A stretch of DNA of 7,238 nt from Chromobacteriaceae bacterium (lineage in GTDB: Bacteria; Pseudomonadota; Gammaproteobacteria; Burkholderiales; Aquaspirillaceae), in NCBI GenBank assembly GCA_030151505.1, contig JASLDQ010000019.1:1-7238 (forward strand). The letters are read 5' to 3'. Both the position numbers and the translations under genes were made by a program. This document shows, piece by piece, positions 1 through 6,594 of this stretch. The notes beneath the pieces are model-generated. The model was not told where the DNA came from. It made no database searches and saw nothing but the letters and a program-made list of their open reading frames with translations. The first letter of the stretch is position 1. Every line of letters starts with the position of its first letter.

Positions 1-755
1 GCCGCGGCTATGGCGGACGCGCGGCCTCCCCCCGGCTGGTGACGCCGGCCTCGACCGCGGCCGAGGTCGGCGACGAGCCGCTGCTGCTGGCCGCTGCCGG
101 CTGTCCGGTGGCGGTCGGCCGCGACCGCGTGGCCGCCGCCCGCCTGCTGCTGCAACGCCATCCCGACACCGACCTGATCCTGACCGACGACGGGCTGCAG
201 CACTACCGCCTGCAGCGCGACGTCGAAATCGTGGTGCTCGACGCCGAACGCGGCGTCGGCAACGGCCGGCTGCTGCCGGCCGGGCCGCTGCGCGAAGCAG
301 TGTCGCGGCTGAAATCGGTGGACGCCGTGGTGGTCAACGGCGGGACGCGGCCCGATCTGGTACCGGCCGGCACGCCGGCCTTCACCATGACGCTGCAACC
401 CGGACGCTTCTGGCGTGTCGGCCAGCCGGCCGACACCCGCGCGGCGGCCGACTTCGCCGGGCAGGACCTGGCCGCGCTGGCCGGCATCGGCCACCCGGAA
501 CGGTTTTTCGCCACTGTGGCCGGCCTCGGCCTCGCCTGCCGCCAATATCCCTTTCCCGATCACCACGCCTTCGTGGCGGCCGACATTCCCGCCGCCGACG
601 CGGTGCTGGTCACCGAGAAGGACGCGGTGAAACTGACGCAATGCAACAGTGATAAACTGTGGGCTTTGCCGGTTACGGCGCAGGTCGAACCCGATCTGGC
701 CGGCTGGCTGCTACACACGCTGAAAGACTCGATACATGGACACGAAGCTCCTTGA
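1..755 (+). CDS. lpxK: Tetraacyldisaccharide 4'-kinase LpxK, 5' end cut off by the window
   Basis: LpxK phosphorylates the 4' position of the lipid A disaccharide with ATP to give lipid IVA, at the cytoplasmic face of the inner membrane. The reading frame is open from base 3 and already shows the family's RGYGGR segment in its first six codons, followed by GDEPLL, so the gene begins upstream; an internal ATG at 39 is not the true start. About 251 codons are present. By comparison with the usual length of roughly 330 residues, about 80-90 N-terminal residues, including the P-loop, are missing. The DDGLQH motif (bases about 186-203), [24 protein letters not shown] segment, [16 protein letters not shown] and TEKDAVK are all present in family order. 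The stop lies 20 nt inside the next gene, which suggests translational coupling. Identification is firm; only the missing N-terminus is unseen. Confidence 0.96.
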   Translation, partial: RGYGGRAASPRLVTPASTAAEVGDEPLLLAAAGCPVAVGRDRVAAARLLLQRHPDTDLILTDDGLQHYRLQRDVEIVVLDAERGVGNGRLLPAGPLREAVSRLKSVDAVVVNGGTRPDLVPAGTPAFTMTLQPGRFWRVGQPADTRAAADFAGQDLAALAGIGHPERFFATVAGLGLACRQYPFPDHHAFVAADIPAADAVLVTEKDAVKLTQCNSDKLWALPVTAQVEPDLAGWLLHTLKDSIHGHEAP

Positions 756-915
756 GATTCTCGTCTGCCCGATCTGCAAGGGCCCGCTGGTATTCAAGAA
801 GGACGCGCAGGAACTGATCTGCAAGGGCGACCGGCTGGCCTTTCCGATCAAGGACGCCATCCCGATGATGCTCGAAAGCGACGCCCGCGAGCTGGCGCCG
901 GACGAGGAAGTCTGA
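736..915 (+). CDS. Trm112-like zinc-ribbon protein (YcaR family), 59 aa
   Basis: This small protein begins [16 protein letters not shown] and matches the bacterial Trm112/YcaR family, which is usually 55-65 residues long. A CPxC pair (Cys11, Cys14) and a third cysteine (Cys29) are visible, followed by the characteristic [11 protein letters not shown] segment and an EAR-like SDAREL near the end. Eukaryotic and archaeal Trm112 proteins bind and activate methyltransferases; the partner and role of the bacterial form remain unsettled, so no activity is asserted. The full four-cysteine zinc site of Trm112 is not seen. The ATG overlaps the last 20 nt of lpxK, with only a weak purine-rich stretch ahead of it, consistent with translational coupling. 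Its stop is 2 nt before the kdsB start. This position between lpxK and kdsB is the conserved one in Betaproteobacteria. Confidence 0.93.
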   Translation: MDTKLLEILVCPICKGPLVFKKDAQELICKGDRLAFPIKDAIPMMLESDARELAPDEEV

Positions 916-917
916 GC

Positions 918-2370
<1,453 letters not shown>

Positions 2371-2424
2371 CCGGAAACACCGCGCTTTCCTGCCGGCGGC
2401 AGAAACACGACATCGCCGTACAGC

Positions 2425-2459
2425 ATCGGGGCAGATTAGTCTGCCCCGATTTCTTTTTT
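2425..2459 (+). terminator. Intrinsic terminator of the lpxK-trm112-kdsB-adk operon
   Basis: A perfect 11-bp stem (ATCGGGGCAGA at 2425-2435 with TCTGCCCCGAT at 2440-2450) closes a TTAG loop and runs directly into a T-rich tract (TTCTTTTTT, 2451-2459). This is a textbook Rho-independent terminator, 55 nt after the adk stop. A small additional GC hairpin (CTGCC/GGCAG at 2390-2402) lies between. Confidence 0.93.
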
Positions 2460-2483
2460 AAGCTTCCCGCCACCTATCCTGAG

Positions 2484-2489
2484 TATATT
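2484..2489 (+). promoter_or_regulatory. Possible -10 element for the hemolysin III gene
   Basis: TATATT lies in the 82-nt gap between the adk terminator and the hemolysin III start, 52 nt before the ATG. Because the terminator isolates this gene from the upstream operon, a promoter is expected here, and this is the best -10 match. No good -35 hexamer is seen at 16-18 nt spacing, so the assignment is weak. Confidence 0.25.
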
Positions 2490-2541
2490 GCTCGGGTATT
2501 GGCGCCGCCCACCGGTGCCAGACAGGGAAGGACAACAGGAC

Positions 2542-3165
2542 ATGTATCACGGCGAACGCTTCAACAGCATTTCCCACCTGGCCGGCACCATGCTCAGCAT
2601 CACCGGCCTCATCGCACTGATCGCCGTCGCCACCCAGGCCGGCGACCCGTGGAAAATCGTCAGCTTCAGCATCTACGGCGCCATGCTGGTGCTGCTTTAC
2701 GGCACCTCCACCCTCTACCACAGCATCCGCCATGCCCGGGTCAAGGCGGTGATGCAGAAATTCGACCACGCCGCGATCTACCTCCTGATCGCCGGCACCT
2801 ATACGCCCTTCACCCTCGTCACCCTGCGCGGCGCATGGGGCTGGACCCTGTTCGGCATCAACTGGGGGCTGGCGCTGTTCGGCATCGTGCAGGAGATGAC
2901 CATCGGCCGGAAGAGCAAGAACCGGCCGCTGTCGCTGATCATCTACGTGGTCATGGGCTGGCTGATCCTCGTCGCGATGAAGCCGCTGGCCGCCGCCCTG
3001 CCGGCCGCCGGATTGTGGTGGCTGGCCGCCGGCGGACTTACCTACAGCCTGGGCATCTATTTTTTCATCAAGGACGAGAAGATCCGCCACGGCCATGGAA
3101 TCTGGCATCTCTTCGTACTGGGCGGAAGCGCCTGCCAGTACGTGGCGGTATTGCAGTACGTGTGA
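2542..3165 (+). CDS. Hemolysin III / PAQR-family integral membrane protein
   Basis: The 207-residue product is a seven-helix membrane protein of the HlyIII/YqfA branch of the PAQR superfamily. The superfamily's metal-site pattern is complete: Ser56-x3-His60 (STLYHS), Asp75 before His76 (FDHAAIYLLIAGTYTPF, 74-90), and His185-x3-His189 near the C-terminus. An NSISH segment at 8-12 and hydrophobic stretches at about 13-31, 38-54, 77-95, 99-116, 130-147, 155-175 and 187-205 fit the fold. The name comes from haemolysis seen with a Bacillus cereus homologue; in most bacteria the physiological role is unclear, with membrane lipid or fluidity functions proposed, so a toxin role should not be assumed. 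ATG at 2542 is chosen over an upstream in-frame TTG at 2488 because family members start close to the NSISH motif and AAGGA at 2528-2532 is well spaced. It appears to be monocistronic, with terminators on both sides. Confidence 0.93.
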   Translation: MYHGERFNSISHLAGTMLSITGLIALIAVATQAGDPWKIVSFSIYGAMLVLLYGTSTLYHSIRHARVKAVMQKFDHAAIYLLIAGTYTPFTLVTLRGAWGWTLFGINWGLALFGIVQEMTIGRKSKNRPLSLIIYVVMGWLILVAMKPLAAALPAAGLWWLAAGGLTYSLGIYFFIKDEKIRHGHGIWHLFVLGGSACQYVAVLQYV

Positions 3166-3174
3166 CCCACGCAC

Positions 3175-3203
3175 CAAGGCGGGCATCAGCCCGCCTTGTC
3201 TTT
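3175..3203 (+). terminator. Intrinsic terminator after the hemolysin III gene
   Basis: A perfect 10-bp stem (CAAGGCGGGC at 3175-3184, GCCCGCCTTG at 3189-3198) with an ATCA loop is followed by TCTTT, only 9 nt after the stop codon. The T tract is short but on the correct side for plus-strand transcription; there is no T run on the other side. Confidence 0.8.
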
Positions 3204-3206
3204 CCG

Positions 3207-3229
3207 GCGGGCCGCCTTGCGCGGCCCGC
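3207..3229. repeat. Perfect 9-bp inverted repeat in the convergent gap
   Basis: GCGGGCCGC (3207-3215) and GCGGCCCGC (3221-3229) flank a CTTGC loop. It starts 8 nt after the preceding terminator stem and is followed on the plus strand by TTCGCTTTCC, so it may be a backup terminator. Its GGCGGGC core (3206-3212) could alternatively pair with GCCCGCC at 3189-3195. Confidence 0.6.
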
Positions 3230-3244
3230 TTCGCTTTCCCCCGT

Positions 3245-3272
3245 GCGACAGCCCCCGGCCGGGGGCTGTCGC
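3245..3272 (-). terminator. 28-bp perfect palindrome, possible terminator of the symporter gene
   Basis: GCGACAGCCCCCGG (3245-3258) is followed directly by its exact reverse complement (3259-3272). It lies 19 nt beyond the stop codon of the minus-strand symporter, the normal place for a terminator. Neither flank has a T run (the minus-strand continuation is G- and A-rich), so it is not a canonical Rho-independent terminator; it might instead block 3' exonucleases or act with Rho. The palindrome itself is certain, the role is inferred. Confidence 0.55.
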
Positions 3273-3291
3273 CCCTGAGGGAGGGCCGGTT

Positions 3292-4563
3292 TCAGTGCTG
3301 CCCGTGGGCGGATCTGGCGTGGCCGTGCGCCTTGTCGTGGTCCAGCTCGCCTTCCCACTTGGAAATCACCGCGGTGGCCACGGCGTTGCCGAGCACGTTG
3401 GTGGCCGAGCGGGCCATGTCGAGGAAGTGGTCGACGCCGAGGATCAGCAGCAGGCCGGCTTCCGGGATGTTGAACTGGCTCAGGGTGGCGGCGATCACCA
3501 CCAGCGAGGCGCGCGGCACGCCAGCCATGCCCTTGGAAGTCACCATCAGGATCAGGAGCATCATGATTTCCTGGCTCAGGCTCAGCTGGATGCCGTAGGC
3601 CTGGGCGATGAAGATGGTGGCGAAGGTACAGTACATCATCGAGCCGTCGAGGTTGAACGAGTAGCCGATCGGCAGCACGAAGGACGCGATCTTGTTGTTG
3701 CAGCCGAAACGCTCGAGCTGCTCCAGCGTTTTCGGATAGGCGGCTTCCGAGCTCGCGGTGGTAAAGGCCAGCAGCACCGGCTCGCGGATGGCGCGCGCCA
3801 GACGGAACACGCTGCCCTTGAGGAAGATCGAACCGAGCAGCAGGATCACCAGCCACAACATCAGGATCGAGCCGTAGAAGCTGAGCATGAACGTGCCGTA
3901 GGTGGCCAGCACGCCAAGACCGTTCTTCGCCACCACCGCCGCCACGGCAGCGAACACCGCGACCGGCGCGAAGCGCATGACGTAGGTCGTTACCTTGAGC
4001 ATCACGTGGGCCACCATGTCCATGGTGTCGATCAGCAGCTCGGCCTTGCGCCCCAGCGCGGCGGCAGCCACGCCGAAGAACAGCGAGAACACCACGATCT
4101 GCAGGATCTCGTTCTTGCCCATCGCATCGACGATGCTGCTCGGGAAGGCGTGGTGCAGGAAGTCCTTCAGCGACATCGACCCCTTGCTGATGCCGCTGTT
4201 GGCGGCGAGGTCCGGCAGCGGCAGGTTGAGGCCGACGCCGGGCTTGAGCAGGTTGACCATCACCAGACCAAGCACGAGCGAGATCAGCGACATGGAGACG
4301 AACCAGCCGAAGGTCTTGGCGCCGACGCGGCCGATGGTGGCGCCGTCGCCCATGCGGGCAATGCCGACCACCAGGGTGCTGAACACCAGCGGCGCGATGA
4401 TCATCTTGATCAGTCGCAGGAAGATGTCGGTGAGCAGGGAAAGATAGTCGGCGAAGCTGCTGATGAAGCCGGCATCGCCGCTTTGCTCATGGACCACATA
4501 GCCGCACGCGATACCGAGCAGCAGGGCGAACAGGATGTACTGGGTGAGTCGTTTCGACTGCAT
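3292..4563 (-). CDS. Dicarboxylate/amino acid:cation symporter (DAACS/SLC1 family)
   Basis: This 423-residue inner-membrane protein belongs to the family of GltP, DctA and GltPh, which import glutamate, aspartate or C4-dicarboxylates with protons or sodium ions by an elevator mechanism. Visible landmarks are the helical hairpin 1 tip (ASSEAAYP, residues 270-277), the TM7 signature NLDGS (304-308, NMDGT in GltPh), the hairpin 2 segment TSKGMAGVP (342-350) and TM8 with Asp378, Asp382, Arg385, Asn389 and Asn393. Aligned by eye with GltPh, Asp382 and Arg385 match Asp394 and Arg397, which contact the amino group and side-chain carboxylate, favouring acidic amino acids. SSE and Asn393 instead resemble DctA, so the substrate is left open. 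The tail is histidine-rich (five His in residues 409-423). ATG at 4563 (complement) is preferred over a start 13 codons upstream, because GGAAGGA lies 6 nt ahead and the protein then begins at a normal family position. The gene stands alone, convergent with hemolysin III. Confidence 0.93.
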   Translation of the reverse strand: MQSKRLTQYILFALLLGIACGYVVHEQSGDAGFISSFADYLSLLTDIFLRLIKMIIAPLVFSTLVVGIARMGDGATIGRVGAKTFGWFVSMSLISLVLGLVMVNLLKPGVGLNLPLPDLAANSGISKGSMSLKDFLHHAFPSSIVDAMGKNEILQIVVFSLFFGVAAAALGRKAELLIDTMDMVAHVMLKVTTYVMRFAPVAVFAAVAAVVAKNGLGVLATYGTFMLSFYGSILMLWLVILLLGSIFLKGSVFRLARAIREPVLLAFTTASSEAAYPKTLEQLERFGCNNKIASFVLPIGYSFNLDGSMMYCTFATIFIAQAYGIQLSLSQEIMMLLILMVTSKGMAGVPRASLVVIAATLSQFNIPEAGLLLILGVDHFLDMARSATNVLGNAVATAVISKWEGELDHDKAHGHARSAHGQH

Positions 4564-4627
4564 GGAAAGTCCTTCCGCACCCGTGACCGGAGTCACAGGC
4601 ACCTTGTTTTAGTAGGCGGCCAATGCA

Positions 4628-4643
4628 CGGCCCCAAGGGGCCG
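4628..4643 (-). repeat. Hairpin in the symporter 5' leader
   Basis: CGGCCCCAAGGGGCCG is a perfect 7-bp inverted repeat around AA, located about 13-28 nt into the predicted symporter transcript. A second small hairpin (GTGAC/GTCAC, 4583-4596) lies seven bases upstream of the GGAAGGA ribosome binding site. They could affect message stability or translation. No recognised riboswitch pattern was seen. Confidence 0.45.
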
Positions 4644-4662
4644 GTTTGCGGCGAGGGGGCGG

Positions 4663-4690
4663 AGTATAATGGTTAAGATTGACTTAACAA
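4663..4690 (-). promoter_or_regulatory. Sigma-70-type promoter of the symporter gene
   Basis: On the minus strand, TTGTTA (complement of 4685-4690) and TATACT (complement of 4663-4668) are separated by 16 nt, matching 4/6 and 5/6 of the consensus -35 and -10. Transcription would begin near 4656, giving a leader of about 90 nt before the symporter ATG at 4563. The local AT-rich patch stands out from the GC-rich surroundings. Inferred from sequence only. Confidence 0.6.
4672..4688. promoter_or_regulatory. Operator-like inverted repeat inside the symporter promoter
   Basis: GTTAAG and CTTAAC flank five bases (ATTGA), making a 17-bp dyad that falls within the promoter spacer and overlaps the -35 hexamer. 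Size and placement suit a dimeric repressor, but no regulator gene is in the window and I do not recognise the motif as a known regulator's site. The plus strand here also reads TTGACT (4680-4685), a possible -35 for transcription in the opposite direction, with a poor -10 (TAGAAG, 4703-4708). Confidence 0.45.
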
Positions 4691-5043
4691 ACCGGCCCGG
4701 GATAGAAGGCTCCATCCTATTCGGACGGCATGGTGCGACAGGCCGCTTTACCGGCAACTCGGGCCCCTCCGACAAGCCATCTTGCCAATCCCGCAAGCGC
4801 TTCGGTGCGGCCCGTTTCCCCGGCCGAATCGCCTGTATTCTCCCGGCCGCCGCCGGCCTGCCGCTCTCGCCACCGACATCCTTTACCCGCGGCAGCCCTT
4901 CGCCACGGCAGGCGCCTTTCTGGTCCGGACAGCCACCGGCGCAATACGCACCCGGAAGGCAAGACGGTCACCATCATTGCCTCGCCCGCGACCGGCGCCG
5001 CGCCGCTCTTTCGCCTTGCCGCCGGCGTGTCCCGGCCGCGATT

Positions 5044-5052
5044 TGGTAGAAT
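5044..5052 (+). promoter_or_regulatory. Extended -10 promoter candidate for the phosphofructokinase gene
   Basis: TGG followed by TAGAAT (5047-5052) fits an extended -10 element (TGn plus a 5/6 match to TATAAT). It would start transcription near 5059, about 34 nt before the ATG. There is no good -35 at normal spacing, as is common with extended -10 promoters. Confidence 0.45.
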
Positions 5053-5092
5053 GCCCGCCTATCGCGAACCCGAACCTCCCACCGAGACTGCC

Positions 5093-6352
5093 ATGACCGT
5101 CAAAAATGCCTTCTACGCCCAATCCGGTGGCGTGACCGCCGTCATCAACGCCTCCGCCGCCGGCGTGATCGAAACCGCCCGCCAGCACGCCGACAAGATC
5201 GGCACCGTCTACGCCGGCCGCAACGGCATCATCGGCGCGTTGACCGAAGACCTGATCGACACCAGCCTCGAATCCGCCGCCGACATCGCCGCGCTCAAGC
5301 ACACCCCGTCCGGCGCCTTCGGCTCCTGCCGCTACAAGCTCAAAAGCGTCGAAACCCACCGCGCCGAGTACGAGCGCCTGATCGAAGTGTTCAAGGCCCA
5401 CAACATCGGCTACTTCTTCTACAACGGCGGCGGCGACTCGGCCGATACCTGCTTCAAGATCGCGCAATTGTCCGAAACCATGGGCTACCCGATCCAGGCG
5501 ATCCACGTGCCCAAGACCGTCGACAACGATCTGCCGATCACCGACTGCTGCCCGGGCTTCGGCTCGGTCGCCAAGTACGTCGCCACCTCGATCCGCGAGG
5601 CCGGCTATGACGTCGCCTCGATGGCCAAGACCTCGACCAAGGTGTTCATCCTCGAAGTGATGGGCCGCCACGCCGGCTGGATCACCGCCGCCTGCGGCCT
5701 CGCCGCTGAATCGGCCGGCGAAGGCCCGCACATCCTGCTGTTCCCCGAGATCGAATTCGACGAAGCCCGCTTCCTCGCCCGCGTGCAGGAAACCGTCGAC
5801 GCCTACGGCTACTGCGTGATCGGCGTGTCCGAGGGCATCCGCAACGCCGACGGTAGCTTCGTGGCCGAATCCGGCCTGAAGGATGCCTTCGGCCATGCCC
5901 AGCTCGGCGGCGTCGCCCCGGTGATCGCCAGCCTGGTCAAGGAAAAGCTCGGTCTGAAATACCACTGGGCCGTGGCCGACTACCTGCAGCGCGCCGCCCG
6001 CCACATCGCCTCGGCCACCGACGTCGAGCAGGCCTATGCCTTGGGCCGCGCCGCCGTCGAGGCCGCGCTGGCCGGCAAGAACTCGGTGATGCCGGCGGTG
6101 CGCCGCCTGTCCGACGCGCCCTACACTTGGGACATCATCGACGCGCCGCTGTCGGACGTCGCCAATGTGGAGAAGTTCATGCCGCGCGACTTCATCACCG
6201 AAGACGGCTTCCACATCACCGAAGCCTGCCGCACCTACCTCAGCCCGCTGATCCAGGGCGAAAACTACCCGCCGTTCAAGAACGGCCTGCCGGACTACGT
6301 GCGCCTGCAGAACATCGCGGTCGAGAAGAAGCTGCCGCCGTTCAAGGTGTAA
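5093..6352 (+). CDS. pfp: Pyrophosphate-dependent 6-phosphofructokinase
   Basis: The 419-residue product belongs to the phosphofructokinase family and should reversibly phosphorylate fructose 6-phosphate with pyrophosphate in the cytoplasm, serving glycolysis or gluconeogenesis. Landmarks are the N-terminal phosphate-binding AQSGGVTAVINA (residues 9-20), GSCRYKLKS (77-85), NGGGDSADT (111-119), PKTVDNDLP (140-148) with the expected catalytic base Asp144, PGFGSVAKY (154-162), and MGRHAGW (190-196) for the sugar phosphate. Two positions that fix the donor point to pyrophosphate: Asp115 replaces the glycine that admits ATP in E. coli PfkA (Gly104), and Lys141 replaces Gly124. ATG at 5093 is chosen because relatives begin at this point; the frame stays open to 4730 upstream, but that stretch looks noncoding. 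The ribosome binding site is weak (CCGAGAC). The gene is monocistronic between its own promoter candidate and a strong palindromic terminator. Some pyrophosphate enzymes of this type also use sedoheptulose 7-phosphate; that cannot be judged here. Confidence 0.95.
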   Translation: MTVKNAFYAQSGGVTAVINASAAGVIETARQHADKIGTVYAGRNGIIGALTEDLIDTSLESAADIAALKHTPSGAFGSCRYKLKSVETHRAEYERLIEVFKAHNIGYFFYNGGGDSADTCFKIAQLSETMGYPIQAIHVPKTVDNDLPITDCCPGFGSVAKYVATSIREAGYDVASMAKTSTKVFILEVMGRHAGWITAACGLAAESAGEGPHILLFPEIEFDEARFLARVQETVDAYGYCVIGVSEGIRNADGSFVAESGLKDAFGHAQLGGVAPVIASLVKEKLGLKYHWAVADYLQRAARHIASATDVEQAYALGRAAVEAALAGKNSVMPAVRRLSDAPYTWDIIDAPLSDVANVEKFMPRDFITEDGFHITEACRTYLSPLIQGENYPPFKNGLPDYVRLQNIAVEKKLPPFKV

Positions 6353-6386
6353 CCGCTTCCCGCCGCATGACGGGCAGCCGCAATGA

Positions 6387-6424
6387 GCAAGAAGCCCGGA
6401 CCATGGTCCGGGCTTCTTGCGTTT
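6387..6424 (+). terminator. 34-bp perfect palindrome, terminator of the phosphofructokinase gene
   Basis: GCAAGAAGCCCGGACCA (6387-6403) is followed directly by its exact reverse complement (6404-6420), then GTTT. It begins 34 nt after the stop codon. As RNA it forms a long stem whose 3' side is U-rich (GCUUCUUGCGUUU), typical of an intrinsic terminator with the T tract partly inside the stem. By symmetry it could stop transcription in either direction. Confidence 0.78.
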
Positions 6425-6534
6425 CAGATCCCTCTGCCTCCGGTTTGCCGCCGCCGGCAGTCTTTCTTCCCACCCCCAGCCATCCCGTCAGTGATTTTTC
6501 CGCCAGTCGCTTGCGCAATTTTCTCACTCGGCCA

Positions 6535-6594
6535 TCATTTTGTTGGACAATATCGTAATGCAAAATAATTAATTGACCGACGAAAAATAGACGG
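6535..6594 (+). promoter_or_regulatory. AT-rich leader and probable promoter region of the MASE3 gene
   Basis: This stretch is sharply AT-rich against its surroundings; in 6551-6590 only 11 of 40 bases are G or C. A TTGGAC hexamer (6543-6548) could act as -35, with AT-rich -10 candidates around 6564-6571 (AATAAT or TAATTA), none a close match. An ATTTTG (6537-6542) / CAAAAT (6561-6566) inverted repeat, spaced by 18 nt, overlaps the same region. There is no known riboswitch pattern and no clear ribosome binding site before the ATG at 6595. Confidence 0.35.

Larger units (their letters stand above)
4638..4698. repeat. Widely spaced 11-bp inverted repeat bracketing the symporter promoter
   Basis: GGGCCGGTTTG (4638-4648) and its exact reverse complement CAAACCGGCCC (4688-4698) are separated by 39 nt. 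The arms flank the -10 element and the GTTAAG dyad; their centres are 50 bp apart. The downstream arm overlaps the -35 hexamer by three bases and the other lies in the early transcribed leader. Protein binding to both arms is possible but unproven. Confidence 0.55.
4564..5092. other. 529-nt divergent intergenic region
   Basis: This region separates the minus-strand symporter from the plus-strand phosphofructokinase. Its first 135 nt hold the symporter leader, promoter and inverted repeats; its last 50 nt hold a likely promoter for the phosphofructokinase. From about 4700 to 5040 I see no convincing gene: the open frames on both strands give proline- and arginine-rich products with no motif and no ribosome binding site. 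A small GC hairpin (GGCCG/CGGCC, 4845-4858) has no T tract. No repeat, tRNA or known structured RNA was recognised there. Confidence 0.6.

Noticed and set aside
2488..2541. Earlier TTG start for the hemolysin III gene
   Set aside because: The extra residues are not membrane-like or family-like, the TTG overlaps the only promoter-like -10, and a well-placed AAGGA precedes the ATG at 2542.
4564..4662. Riboswitch in the symporter leader
   Set aside because: Only simple hairpins are present; no conserved core of any riboswitch class I know could be recognised.
4717..4977. 86-codon minus-strand open frame in the divergent gap
   Set aside because: Arg/Gly-rich, no ribosome binding site or family resemblance; consistent with chance in GC-rich noncoding DNA.
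3196..5049. 617-codon open frame on the plus strand opposite the symporter
   Set aside because: It is the mirror of a high-GC gene. The product is rich in His, Gln, Arg, Asp and Gly with no domain order, has no ribosome binding site, and the minus strand carries an unmistakable transporter.
4730..5092. N-terminal extension of the phosphofructokinase by 121 codons
   Set aside because: The frame is open but the translation is Pro/Arg/Ser-rich without motifs, relatives start at the AFYAQSGGVTAVINA region, and a promoter candidate lies at 5044-5052 within it.
4883..6214. 443-codon open frame on the minus strand opposite the phosphofructokinase
   Set aside because: Gly/Val/Asp/His-rich low-complexity translation, typical of the complement of GC-rich coding DNA; the plus strand encodes a complete conserved enzyme.
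6342..6568. Short open frames on both strands after the phosphofructokinase gene, sharing an identical peptide
   Set aside because: The shared peptide is produced by the 34-bp palindrome read on each strand; no ribosome binding site or independent evidence of coding.
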